Positions 42,420 to 50,564 of a stretch of 64,000 nt of DNA are shown here, in pieces (the stretch's first letter is position 1; each line of letters starts with the position of its first letter). This DNA is from Ruminococcaceae bacterium UBA2857. Lineage in GTDB: Bacteria > Bacillota > Clostridia > Oscillospirales > Acutalibacteraceae. The stretch spans positions 10,758-74,757 of the forward strand of contig DEFH01000057.1 in the NCBI GenBank assembly GCA_002350705.1. Reading direction: 5' to 3'. The position numbers and the translations under genes were made by a program. Under the pieces are notes generated by a model that ran no database searches, was not told the DNA's origin, and saw only the letters and a list, made by a program, of their open reading frames with translations.

Positions 42420-43001
42420 TTAAATATTTTCCAATTCTTCTATCGTTCTGCCCAGCATATGAAAAGGATATACCATACAGTATACTTCTCCAATAATTTC
42501 CTTACTTTCCACGATTTCTCCTATACGGAAATTTTTATTTTCCGATACACTGCTCTTGAGCAGAATACACCCTTCCGGTACTTTCATATCCTTACAGACC
42601 GCTTTCAGTTCTTCCTCCGAAAAATATCTCCGGTTATGATATACCACACAGTCTACCAGACCTGTTTTTCCTGTACCCAGTGTGATACTGTCTCCCGAAC
42701 AAGCCATAATCTCTCCCAGACAGTTGGAATATCCGATTGACGCTACGATATTATCTCCCGTTTCAGGCTGATAATTTCCCGATGACACAAGTACTGCCGC
42801 AAGAATCATTTTATCATCTCTCTGAATCTGAAAAGACATCACACGGAATACTGCCGTAAACAAAAAAACAAACAAAAACAAAATCCATATCACTGTATAT
42901 ACCCATAAAAATGCATTTCTTATCAGAATATTCTTGTCTTTTTCGTCATTTTTGCCCTTTTTTCTGCACAAGAAACTGATTTTGCTTTTCAGTGTATTCA
43001 T
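42420..43001 (-). CDS. Signal peptidase I-like protein lacking the catalytic residues
   Basis: A 193-residue protein with one transmembrane segment (about 31-52) followed by a beta-rich domain aligning with the adjacent signal peptidases: FRVMSF...RDDKMIL with VTV..NDDRLL, PETGDNIVAS with PQNGDIVVIS, and CLGEIMACSGDSI with IIKRVIATGGQRL. The Ser-containing SMxxTL box is contracted and replaced, and the catalytic Lys is replaced by Gly96/Glu97, so it cannot be a normal Ser-Lys peptidase. It may be a structural partner or decoy, or diverged for another role. The second ATG is chosen because AAAGGA is eight bases upstream. It follows the rplS terminator. Confidence 0.7.
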   Translation of the reverse strand: MNTLKSKISFLCRKKGKNDEKDKNILIRNAFLWVYTVIWILFLFVFLFTAVFRVMSFQIQRDDKMILAAVLVSSGNYQPETGDNIVASIGYSNCLGEIMACSGDSITLGTGKTGLVDCVVYHNRRYFSEEELKAVCKDMKVPEGCILLKSSVSENKNFRIGEIVESKEIIGEVYCMVYPFHMLGRTIEELENI

Positions 43002-43056
43002 TTTCATATTCCTTTCCGCTGCGAACAGTGATTCTGCTGATTTGTAAGGGTAGCAA

Positions 43057-43086
43057 AAAAGGGACAAAACACGGTCTTGTCCCTTT
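43057..43086 (-). terminator. rplS terminator
   Basis: AAAGGGACAA stem and its complement, followed on the minus strand by TTTTTT. Downstream signal peptidase-like genes probably depend on read-through or their own promoter. Confidence 0.8.
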
Positions 43087-43099
43087 CGCATTACGGTAA

Positions 43100-43450
43100 T
43101 TATCTGATCTGCTCTTTAACCTTGGCTGCCTTACCAACTCTGTCTCTGAGGTAATAAAGCTTGCTTCTGCGAACACGACCTTTTCTGATCACCTGTACAG
43201 AAGCTACATTCGGGGAATGTACCGGAAATACTCTCTCTACACCTACACCGTAGGATACACGGCGAACTGTAAAAGTTTCTGCTACACCGCTGCCTCTTTT
43301 TGCGATCACGGTGCCTTCAAACATCTGAATTCTTTCCTTGTCACCCTCTCGGATATTCACACCGATTCTTACGGTGTCACCGATTGAAAACTGAGGAAGT
43401 TTGTCCTGAGCTTTCAGAGAGCTTTCTGCGATTTTCTTAAGTGCGTCCAT
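43100..43450 (-). CDS. rplS: 50S ribosomal protein L19
   Basis: A 116-residue ribosomal protein at the 30S-50S interface. It matches L19 throughout, with FSIGDTVRIGVNIREGDKERIQ, FEGTVIAKRGSG, and the basic C-terminal RVRRSKLYYLRDRVGKAAKVKE. Length is normal. It has a GGAGG ribosome-binding site and a structured leader of about 125 bases. Confidence 0.97.
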   Translation of the reverse strand: MDALKKIAESSLKAQDKLPQFSIGDTVRIGVNIREGDKERIQMFEGTVIAKRGSGVAETFTVRRVSYGVGVERVFPVHSPNVASVQVIRKGRVRRSKLYYLRDRVGKAAKVKEQIR

Positions 43451-43576
43451 TTTTAAATCCTCCTTGTTATTTCAGACATTCTTGTCTGCATTTCCACAGA
43501 CAGAGGACTGCCCGTTTCAAAGTACGGCTTTCTGTGCCGAGCTTGAACCCCATCACAAGTGACGGTATCCAAATAC
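43451..43576 (-). ncRNA. Structured 5' leader of rplS, candidate L19 leader
   Basis: The roughly 125-base transcript leader contains several short helices: GGTAT/ATACC near its start, CTTG/CAAG, a longer CACAGA/TCTGTG pairing that encloses an internal arm, and CAGAC/GTCTG just before the ribosome-binding site. An autoregulatory L19 leader family is known in low-GC Gram-positive bacteria; I could not verify a match to its consensus. Confidence 0.4.
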
Positions 43577-43582
43577 CTTAGT

Positions 43583-43611
43583 ATTATAGCACATTCTTTC
43601 TGTTTTTGCAA
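43583..43611 (-). promoter_or_regulatory. rplS promoter
   Basis: Minus-strand TTGCAA (43606-43611), 17-bp spacer, TATAAT (43583-43588). Confidence 0.65.
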
Positions 43612-43658
43612 GCATTTTTTAGCTCATCCGTCATTATTTTTTCAACGAAAACGCCAAA

Positions 43659-43690
43659 CAAAGCCCGAGAAATTTTTCTCCCGGGCTTTG
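43659..43690 (-). terminator. clpE terminator
   Basis: CAAAGCCCG-rich stem of about 13 bp with one mismatch, followed on the minus strand by TTTG. Confidence 0.7.
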
Positions 43691-43701
43691 TCAAAAAGTT
43701 T

Positions 43702-46041
43702 TTAAACGATTTCCAGCTTGATGGCATTCTCTTCAGCCGTCACATTGATAGCTGAAATTGCATCTGCCCTGCTCTCCACAATGGCTGACGCAATTTTATC
43801 TTCCACTTCTCTGCGAATCAGATTTCGCAAGTCTCTTGCTCCGCTCTTGCCGCCGTAGGCTTTCTCTGCCAGATAATCCTGTGCTTTTTCGTCAAAACCG
43901 AATGTGATTCCTTTTTCTTTCAAAGTATCCACATATTCATTCAGCATCAGGGCGGATATACCGATAAAATCTTCTTTGGAAAGCTGTCTGAAAATGATAA
44001 TTTCATCCAATCGGCTCAAAAACTCCGGTCTCAGAAACTCTGACAAAGATGCTCTTACTTTTTCTGCGGTTGCCTCTGCCTCTGTTTTCGCAAAGCCCAA
44101 TGCATTTTCATGTCTTTCACTGCCTGCATTGGAGGTCATCACGATGACCGTATTACTGAAATTGACTTTCCTGCCCTGTGCGTCTGTCAGAACGCCTTCG
44201 TCCAGTATCTGCAAAAGAATATTCAGCACATCGGGGTAGGCTTTCTCTATCTCATCAAACAGCAGTACGGAATACGGTCTGCGACGGACTTTCTCTGTCA
44301 CCTGTCCTGCCTCTTCATAGCCTACATATCCCGGAGGCGAACCGATGATTTTGGAAACGGAATGTTTCTCCATGAATTCGGACATATCCAGTCGGATCAG
44401 CGTTTCGGGTGTATTGAAAAGTTCCTCTGAAAGCACTTTGACAAGCTCTGTTTTTCCCACGCCTGTCGGTCCTACAAAAATGAATGATGCCGGTCTGCGA
44501 CGGGGACTGATCTGCACACGGCTTCGTTTTACTGCCGCTGCCAGTGCTTTCACTGCCTCGTCCTGTCCGATCACTTTCTTTTTCAGTGTTTCTTCCAGAT
44601 CCGCCAGCTTATTCAGCTCATTTTCCTGCACTTTGGAAGCCGGAATACCTGTCCAAAGTTCAATGACATGGGCAATATCTTCTTCCGTTACATTGCCTGT
44701 CAGCGATTCTTTATCAATTCCTTCCAATTCCTTGGAAAGCTTTGCTATATCATATCGGACATTGGCGAGCTTTTCATAGTCAATTTCCACATTCGTCTCA
44801 TCCGAAAGTTCTTCTTCCTGTTTTTTCAGTTTCTCCAGACTTTGCGTTTTTTTATCGTAATTTTCAAGCTCCACGTTACGCAATGCCGCATAGGTACACG
44901 ATTCATCCAACAGGTCTATCGCCTTATCCGGCAAAAATCTGTCTGTGATATATCTCTCCGACAAAATGACGGTCTTTCTCACGATATCATCGGACATCTT
45001 TACTCTGTGATAGGTCTCATAGTATTCTTTGACGCCCTTGATGACATCTATTGTTTCTGCTATTGACGGCTCTGCAACTGTGACCGGCTGGAAACGTCTT
45101 TCCAAAGCCGCATCCTTTTCAATATATTTCCTGTACTCATTGAAAGTCGTGGCACCGATTACCTGTATCTCTCCTCTGGACAGGGCAGGTTTCATGATAT
45201 TCGCCGCATTCATCGAACCCTCTGACTCTCCTGTCCCCACAAGGCTATGCACCTCATCTATAAACAGTATCACATTACCGTCTGCCTTTACCTCTTCGAT
45301 CAGTCCTTTGATTCTGCTTTCAAACTGTCCTCGGAACTGTGTACCGGCTACCAGTGCCGTCAAATCCAGCAGATGAATTTCTTTGGTCCGGAGTCTCAGC
45401 GGCACATCTCCCGAAGCGATTTTCAGGGCAAGTCCCTCGGCAATCGCTGTCTTACCCACACCCGGCTCACCTATCAGGCATGGATTATTTTTCGTTCTTC
45501 GGGACAGTATCTGTATCACTCGATCGATTTCTTTGTCTCGTCCGATAATTTTATCCAGTTTACCGTCACGTGCCTTTTGTGTCAGGTCGCTGCAATAGGT
45601 ATCCAGATGTTTTCTTTTGCGTTTCTGAGGCTTTTTGCCGTTCTCAGAGCGTTTCTGCGTACCCTTGCCTCCCTTTTCCTCCTCGGAAGCATTGCCGTTT
45701 CCCTTGAACATATTCTTGAAAAATGGAAATACAGGTGCTCCTCCTCGGCTGAAAGAATCCTCTTCGTCCTCATTTTCGCTTATCTCTTCCATACCCTCCG
45801 GATTGCCCATATCCATCAGGTTGTCCGGTATCATTCCCGAATCCATCAGGTCGGTCATCTGATCCTGCATCATATTCAGGTCTTCTTCTGAGATTCCCAT
45901 CTTTTCCATTATATCCGTAACAGGCTTGATTCCCATTTCCTTGGCACAAACAAGGCAGTATCCTGTCGTATCGGAATCTTTGGCAGTACTTGACACAAAT
46001 ACCACCGCAGGTCTTTTATTACATTTACTGCAAAGCATCAT
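43702..46041 (-). CDS. clpE: ClpE-type AAA+ unfoldase with N-terminal zinc finger
   Basis: A 779-residue Hsp100 ATPase that unfolds proteins for degradation by ClpP. The N-terminus is a zinc ribbon (Cys4, Cys7, Cys29, Cys32) in place of the usual Clp N domain, which defines ClpE. An acidic, low-complexity linker of about 60-150 precedes two AAA+ domains: D1 with GEPGVGKTA and D2 with GPTGVGKTE; VLLFDEIEKA is the D2 Walker B. A GYVGYEE pore loop is present. The ATG pair after AAGGGG is used; an upstream start lacks a site. No CtsR box was seen upstream. Confidence 0.9.
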   Translation of the reverse strand: MMLCSKCNKRPAVVFVSSTAKDSDTTGYCLVCAKEMGIKPVTDIMEKMGISEEDLNMMQDQMTDLMDSGMIPDNLMDMGNPEGMEEISENEDEEDSFSRGGAPVFPFFKNMFKGNGNASEEEKGGKGTQKRSENGKKPQKRKRKHLDTYCSDLTQKARDGKLDKIIGRDKEIDRVIQILSRRTKNNPCLIGEPGVGKTAIAEGLALKIASGDVPLRLRTKEIHLLDLTALVAGTQFRGQFESRIKGLIEEVKADGNVILFIDEVHSLVGTGESEGSMNAANIMKPALSRGEIQVIGATTFNEYRKYIEKDAALERRFQPVTVAEPSIAETIDVIKGVKEYYETYHRVKMSDDIVRKTVILSERYITDRFLPDKAIDLLDESCTYAALRNVELENYDKKTQSLEKLKKQEEELSDETNVEIDYEKLANVRYDIAKLSKELEGIDKESLTGNVTEEDIAHVIELWTGIPASKVQENELNKLADLEETLKKKVIGQDEAVKALAAAVKRSRVQISPRRRPASFIFVGPTGVGKTELVKVLSEELFNTPETLIRLDMSEFMEKHSVSKIIGSPPGYVGYEEAGQVTEKVRRRPYSVLLFDEIEKAYPDVLNILLQILDEGVLTDAQGRKVNFSNTVIVMTSNAGSERHENALGFAKTEAEATAEKVRASLSEFLRPEFLSRLDEIIIFRQLSKEDFIGISALMLNEYVDTLKEKGITFGFDEKAQDYLAEKAYGGKSGARDLRNLIRREVEDKIASAIVESRADAISAINVTAEENAIKLEIV

Positions 46042-46075
46042 TTTTTTCTTTTCCCCTTTCGGAACCAATTTCATT

Positions 46076-46133
46076 CAAAAAAATGTGTTATCATATTAGA
46101 AATGCTGCACATTTAATATAATAACACATTTTA
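46076..46133 (-). terminator. Probable pgsA terminator with long AT-rich stem
   Basis: A long imperfect inverted repeat (AAAATGTGTTAT...ATAACACATTTT, about 18 paired positions) ends in T7 on the minus strand, between pgsA and clpE. Confidence 0.7.
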
Positions 46134-46156
46134 ACCCGAATTGTCTATAATATTTT

Positions 46157-46720
46157 TTAATTTTCTTTGATAAGCATCAAAAACATTACTCCATAATTTA
46201 ACAGGGCAAACACCATCAACCCTGTTGACAATGCAAACAATCCTGTTACCAGCCACGGCAGATTGATATTCCACAAAGCTCTCAATCCTATCACCGTGAT
46301 AACACTGCCATAAAAAAACGCTGTTGCCGCTTTGCCAAACCATTTCGCTGCAGGCGGTCTGATTTTCTTTTTCAGCAGAATGGCTCCTCCTGTCAGCATC
46401 AGTATCTCTTTGACAAGCATCACTGCCACAAAAGGATATACATACGGATAATTGACACTCAAGCTCAGTACAATAACTATCAGTGTCAGTTTGTCTGCTA
46501 TCGGATCCAGTATTTTTCCGAGCTGTGTCACCTGATGAAATTTTCTTGCAATCACTCCGTCCAGCATATCGCTGATTGCTGAGAGCAACAGCATACTTCC
46601 TGCATACAAGTAACTTTCTTTTAGAATATAGTGCGACATCGGAACAATTAATACAATTCTCAGCAGTGTCAGAAAATTCGGCACTGTTGCATTTTTTTTT
46701 GCCTCTTTCAGCATATCCAT
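46157..46720 (-). CDS. pgsA: CDP-diacylglycerol-glycerol-3-phosphate 3-phosphatidyltransferase
   Basis: A 187-residue membrane enzyme making phosphatidylglycerol phosphate. The CDP-alcohol phosphotransferase motif is complete: DMLDGVIAR followed by G and two Asp (LGKILDPIADK) near residues 52-80. The start MDMLKEA has GGGAGG upstream. It follows cvpA by 45 bp. Confidence 0.9.
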   Translation of the reverse strand: MDMLKEAKKNATVPNFLTLLRIVLIVPMSHYILKESYLYAGSMLLLSAISDMLDGVIARKFHQVTQLGKILDPIADKLTLIVIVLSLSVNYPYVYPFVAVMLVKEILMLTGGAILLKKKIRPPAAKWFGKAATAFFYGSVITVIGLRALWNINLPWLVTGLFALSTGLMVFALLNYGVMFLMLIKEN

Positions 46721-46765
46721 GAAACAACCTCCCTTAATTGGTAGCATTGCCATTTCACAGACCAT

Positions 46766-47482
46766 TTATTTCGGCAGAATCATTTTCATAATCGCATCCG
46801 GCATACTATACTGATAAATCACTTTATAAATCACCGTTTCACCGATACGATCATTTACATAGCTGCAGGTCTCCGGCGACAGAAACATCATCACAAAATA
46901 AACCAACAACGTAATTACCATGATGATAAATGCGGATTCTACGATTCCGAATACACTGCCCAACAATTTATTGATATTGCCCAGTTTTACTGCTTCCAAT
47001 GCTTTTGTGAGCAGGTGTGCCGCATATTTCAGTGCTATTGAAAGGATAATAAACAGGATTACCGTCAGAATCGTTGAAATCAGTCTGACGGCATGGGGAG
47101 ATACCATACTTTCTACCAACTGCGGTATACCAAGATTGGTGGTATCAATTTCCGCTGCCAGATTCTCCGTATGTACTCCCAGAAAAGACAGCATATTATA
47201 TATCGAGTTCGGCAGATTCGTCAATATCTCGCCTGCCTTTTCGATGGCATCTGCATTCACCGGTATTTCCTGTGCCGCCTGTTCTACCGAGTTCACAATA
47301 TGCTGCTCAATCAGATTCGTATAAATCGCTGTCGAAAGCACCGATGACAGAAACGATGCCGCTGCACATGCCACTATCGTACCTACCACATTGACAAATG
47401 AGATAATCAGTCCTTTTTTATACCCCGATATTGCAAACAAAGCTACCAACACTACAACTCCTATATCCAACATCAAGCTCAA
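46766..47482 (-). CDS. CvpA family membrane protein
   Basis: A 238-residue membrane protein with four hydrophobic segments (two near residues 5-52, then about 137-160 and 180-202), matching the CvpA family, first named for colicin V production and often found in core genome operons. The middle segment is a larger extracytoplasmic loop. The start is TTG with AAGGTG upstream; an ATG three codons on is possible. No function is established. Confidence 0.75.
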   Translation of the reverse strand: MSLMLDIGVVVLVALFAISGYKKGLIISFVNVVGTIVACAAASFLSSVLSTAIYTNLIEQHIVNSVEQAAQEIPVNADAIEKAGEILTNLPNSIYNMLSFLGVHTENLAAEIDTTNLGIPQLVESMVSPHAVRLISTILTVILFIILSIALKYAAHLLTKALEAVKLGNINKLLGSVFGIVESAFIIMVITLLVYFVMMFLSPETCSYVNDRIGETVIYKVIYQYSMPDAIMKMILPK

Positions 47483-47580
47483 TTTTCATCACCTTTTCCT
47501 TCCATCATTTATTATACCATATTTTCCCTTATACTACAAGGAAATTTTTTATGTTCTTTTTATTATATGCACTGTCAATC

Positions 47581-47608
47581 AAAAAGACTCAAACCTTTCG
47601 GTCTGAGT
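47581..47608 (-). terminator. plsY terminator
   Basis: GACTCA(G/A)ACC stem with a GAAA/TTTC tetraloop, followed on the minus strand by TTTTTG. Confidence 0.8.
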
Positions 47609-47616
47609 CCCACGAT

Positions 47617-48321
47617 TTATTTTTTAGCTGTGATTTTTTTCTCTGTTCCGTTCATCAGACGTTTGATATTATCTTTGTGACGAACAATTACCAATATTCC
47701 TGTCAGCAATGCCAATACAGATGCATACCATACAAATGGCATTGTCGGATTCTGCATGGGTGTGACTGCTCCCGACACACCTTTATAATCCAGAAAACGC
47801 AGTACAAAGGCTGTAATCGGATAGGCTGTCGCATTCACCAATGCACACGCCGATATAATTTTCGTTGCCGTAAATATCACTGCAAAAATCAACAGGGCAA
47901 CTACCAGCAGTCTCCAGTCTGTCATCAGCATCACAGACGCTGTTGTCACAACGCCTTTACCGCCTTTGAATTTATAATAAACCGGCATGGTATGTCCCAC
48001 TACCGCAAACAATCCTGCTGTACACATTAAATACTGTGTATCCAACTCCGGCTTGCCCCACATCAATATCCATGCAATCGCAACCGATACAACACCTTTC
48101 AGGAAATCTCCTACAAATGTGATGATTGCCGGTACCTTGCCCACACATCTCAATACATTCGTAAAACCCGCATTGCCGCTGCCCAGTGTTCTGATGTCCT
48201 TATGCAGTACAATTTTCGTTACAATAATTGACGTATTGATACTACTAATCAGATATGCTGCCAGTACCGCTATGATTACCTGAAGCCAGTATGCCGAAAA
48301 AAATCCGAATATTTCCTCCAT
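47617..48321 (-). CDS. plsY: Acyl-phosphate:glycerol-3-phosphate acyltransferase PlsY
   Basis: A 234-residue integral membrane enzyme making lysophosphatidic acid from acyl-phosphate and glycerol 3-phosphate. The three family motifs are seen: GSGNAGFTN near residue 48, GHTMPVYYKFKGGKGV, and the C-terminal RHKDNIKRL. The ATG at MEEIFGFF is set by GGAG spacing. It follows der by 18 bp, the normal neighbour. Confidence 0.95.
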   Translation of the reverse strand: MEEIFGFFSAYWLQVIIAVLAAYLISSINTSIIVTKIVLHKDIRTLGSGNAGFTNVLRCVGKVPAIITFVGDFLKGVVSVAIAWILMWGKPELDTQYLMCTAGLFAVVGHTMPVYYKFKGGKGVVTTASVMLMTDWRLLVVALLIFAVIFTATKIISACALVNATAYPITAFVLRFLDYKGVSGAVTPMQNPTMPFVWYASVLALLTGILVIVRHKDNIKRLMNGTEKKITAKK

Positions 48322-48339
48322 GTTCATCACTCCACTTTT

Positions 48340-49665
48340 TTACTTTTTATCTCCACGTTCCCTGATGATAAAACGAATCGGTGTTCCCTGCATACCAAAG
48401 GTTTCACGAATACGATTTTCGAGATATCTTTGGTAGGAAAAATGGAACAGTTCCGCTGAATTCACAAAAAACACAAATGTCGGCGGCTTGACAGATGCCT
48501 GTGTCATATACAAGATTTTTAAACGTCTGCCCTTGTCTGTCGGCGGCTGTACTCTTGCCGTTGCCTCTGCCAGCAGGTCATTCAGCATACCTGTCGAAAT
48601 TCTCATTGCTGCCGAATTCACCACTGTGATAATCAACTCAAACAGGCGATCGATTCTCTGTCCCGTCTTTGCCGAGATAAACACCATCGGTGCATAGGAC
48701 ATGAATGAAAAATCGTTTTCCAGTTTTTTTCTGTACTCATTCATGGTTTTATCGTTCTTTTCCACAGCATCCCATTTATTCACCACAATAATACACGCTT
48801 TTCCCGATTCATGTGCCAGTCCCGCTATTTTAGAATCCTGCTCTGTAAAGCCCACCGTGGCATCTATCATAATCAGGCACACATCACTGCGTTCAATCGC
48901 CATTTTTGCACGGATAATACTGTATTTCTCTATTTCATCTTCAATACGGCTGTTTCTGCGGATCCCCGCCGTATCTGTCAGCTTAAACCTGCCGAACGGA
49001 TTCTCAATTTCCGTATCAATACTGTCACGTGTTGTTCCTGCCATATTGGAAACAATACATCTCTCTTCACCTGTAATTTTATTCACAAGAGAAGATTTTC
49101 CGGCATTCGGTCTGCCGATAATTGCCACACTGACCGTATCGCTTTCTTCTTCACCGTCCGACTCTTCCGGCAAATACTCAAAAATCGCATCCAGCAAATC
49201 GCCCGTACCGTGTCCGTGTACAGATGATACCTGTATCGGATCGCCTAATCCTAAATTATAAAACTCATAAAATGCCGGATCCGGTTCTCCTACCCTGTCG
49301 CATTTATTGACACACAAGACAACCGGTCTGCCGCTTTTTTGCAGCATTGCCGCCACTTCATGGTCTGTCGCCACAAGACCGCTTGTGAGATCCGTTACAA
49401 GCACGATCACATCTGCCGCTTCTATTGCAAGCTGTGCCTGTCTTCTCATCTGCTTTAGTATCATGTCGTCGGAATAAGGCTCTATTCCGCCTGTATCGAC
49501 CAGTGATATTTTTCTGTTCCGCCATTCACATTCCCCGAATATCCTGTCTCGTGTCACACCGGGCGTGTCATTCACAATGGCAATTCTCTCTCCCACGAGC
49601 TTATTGAACAGTGTTGACTTGCCTACATTCGGTCTGCCCACTATCGCTACTACGGGTTTTGACAT
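48340..49665 (-). CDS. der: Ribosome-associated GTPase Der (EngA)
   Basis: A 441-residue protein with two tandem GTPase domains and a C-terminal KH-like domain, acting in 50S assembly. P-loops are GRPNVGKS (residues 9-16) and GRPNAGKS near residue 183, with DTGG and DTAG switch II motifs and NKCD/NKWD. The start MSKPVVAI has GGGAGGGAG upstream; a longer in-frame version crosses the rpmF terminator and is rejected. Confidence 0.96.
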   Translation of the reverse strand: MSKPVVAIVGRPNVGKSTLFNKLVGERIAIVNDTPGVTRDRIFGECEWRNRKISLVDTGGIEPYSDDMILKQMRRQAQLAIEAADVIVLVTDLTSGLVATDHEVAAMLQKSGRPVVLCVNKCDRVGEPDPAFYEFYNLGLGDPIQVSSVHGHGTGDLLDAIFEYLPEESDGEEESDTVSVAIIGRPNAGKSSLVNKITGEERCIVSNMAGTTRDSIDTEIENPFGRFKLTDTAGIRRNSRIEDEIEKYSIIRAKMAIERSDVCLIMIDATVGFTEQDSKIAGLAHESGKACIIVVNKWDAVEKNDKTMNEYRKKLENDFSFMSYAPMVFISAKTGQRIDRLFELIITVVNSAAMRISTGMLNDLLAEATARVQPPTDKGRRLKILYMTQASVKPPTFVFFVNSAELFHFSYQRYLENRIRETFGMQGTPIRFIIRERGDKK

Positions 49666-49695
49666 TTTTCTCCCTCCCGATTCCTTCATTACAGC

Positions 49696-49727
49696 AAAAC
49701 AGAGAAGGATTGCTCCTTCTCTGTTTT
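49696..49727 (-). terminator. rpmF terminator
   Basis: Perfect AAAACAGAGAAGGA stem with a four-base loop. Confidence 0.8.
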
Positions 49728-49754
49728 CATGGAAAAATAGAAGGCTGTGTAAAA

Positions 49755-49937
49755 TCAAGCCTCTTGTTTGATTACTTCTCTGCCGTTGTACATACCGCAG
49801 TTCGGGCAAACTCTGTGAGCGAGCTTATATTCTCCGCACTCCGGACATTTTGTAAGAGCAGGAGCCTGAAGCTTCCATACTGCTGAACGTCTTGTGTTTT
49901 TTCTTGCCTTAGAAGTTTTTCTCTTTGGTACTGCCAT
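49755..49937 (-). CDS. rpmF: 50S ribosomal protein L32
   Basis: A 60-residue zinc-ribbon ribosomal protein. It starts MAVPKRKTSKARKN and contains CPEC...CPNC (Cys31, Cys34, Cys44, Cys47) for zinc. Its gene follows yceD, the usual neighbour. Confidence 0.98.
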   Translation of the reverse strand: MAVPKRKTSKARKNTRRSAVWKLQAPALTKCPECGEYKLAHRVCPNCGMYNGREVIKQEA

Positions 49938-49972
49938 GTTTTGTCAACCTCCTTGAATTAAAGTACTGAAAA

Positions 49973-50458
49973 TCATTCTGACAGGAGCTGTTTCAGCACT
50001 GCCAATCTCGGATCAATCTCCCGTTTCTCACAGGAACATTCACCCTCATTAAGATTTTTTCCGCACTTTGGACACAAGCCCTTACAAGATTCTTTGCAGA
50101 GGAACTTTGACGGAAGCTCCAAAAGAATATCATCTCTGAGTAAAGACACCGTATCGAGCTTATAGTCAGGTGCTTGGATATAATCGTCACCGCTTTCATC
50201 GGAAAGTTCTGTGACGAGAATATGATGAAATCGGTAGGCGTATTTTCTGTCGGTCTGCGAACCGCATCTGTCGCACGGAAACCGATAGGTAAATCCGGTA
50301 TCCGCCTCCAACACAATCATGCCGGCTCTGTTTCTGACAATGATATTCGCTTGCACAGGTGTCACAAACGACTCCTGCTGCTCTGAAAACATCAGTTCCT
50401 CCTGTATGGACAAGCTCTCGCTCTCTGTAAAAAATATCCTTTTCAAGTCAAGAATCAT
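49973..50458 (-). CDS. YceD/DUF177 family protein
   Basis: A 161-residue protein of the DUF177 family, which is nearly always upstream of rpmF and is linked to large-subunit rRNA metabolism. A FPCDRCG motif near residue 61 and the C-terminal CKGLCPKCGKNLNEGECSC cysteine cluster suggest zinc binding. GGGGTGA precedes the start. Confidence 0.85.
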   Translation of the reverse strand: MILDLKRIFFTESESLSIQEELMFSEQQESFVTPVQANIIVRNRAGMIVLEADTGFTYRFPCDRCGSQTDRKYAYRFHHILVTELSDESGDDYIQAPDYKLDTVSLLRDDILLELPSKFLCKESCKGLCPKCGKNLNEGECSCEKREIDPRLAVLKQLLSE

Positions 50459-50497
50459 ACGCTCACCCCAACAGTTTTCTTTAAAACGCCTTTTTCT

Positions 50498-50526
50498 ATT
50501 ATAATTATCATAAGTTGATTTGTCAA
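50498..50526 (-). promoter_or_regulatory. Promoter of yceD-rpmF, perfect consensus
   Basis: Minus-strand TTGACA (50521-50526), 17-bp spacer, TATAAT (50498-50503). Confidence 0.85.
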
Positions 50527-50564
50527 GGGATTTTGGGCAAATTCTTTAATTTTTCCTTCAAAGT

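Noticed and set aside
46131..46727. A 198-codon frame overlapping pgsA
   Set aside because: It is a shifted-frame shadow of pgsA; the pgsA frame has the CDP-alcohol phosphotransferase motif and a ribosome-binding site.
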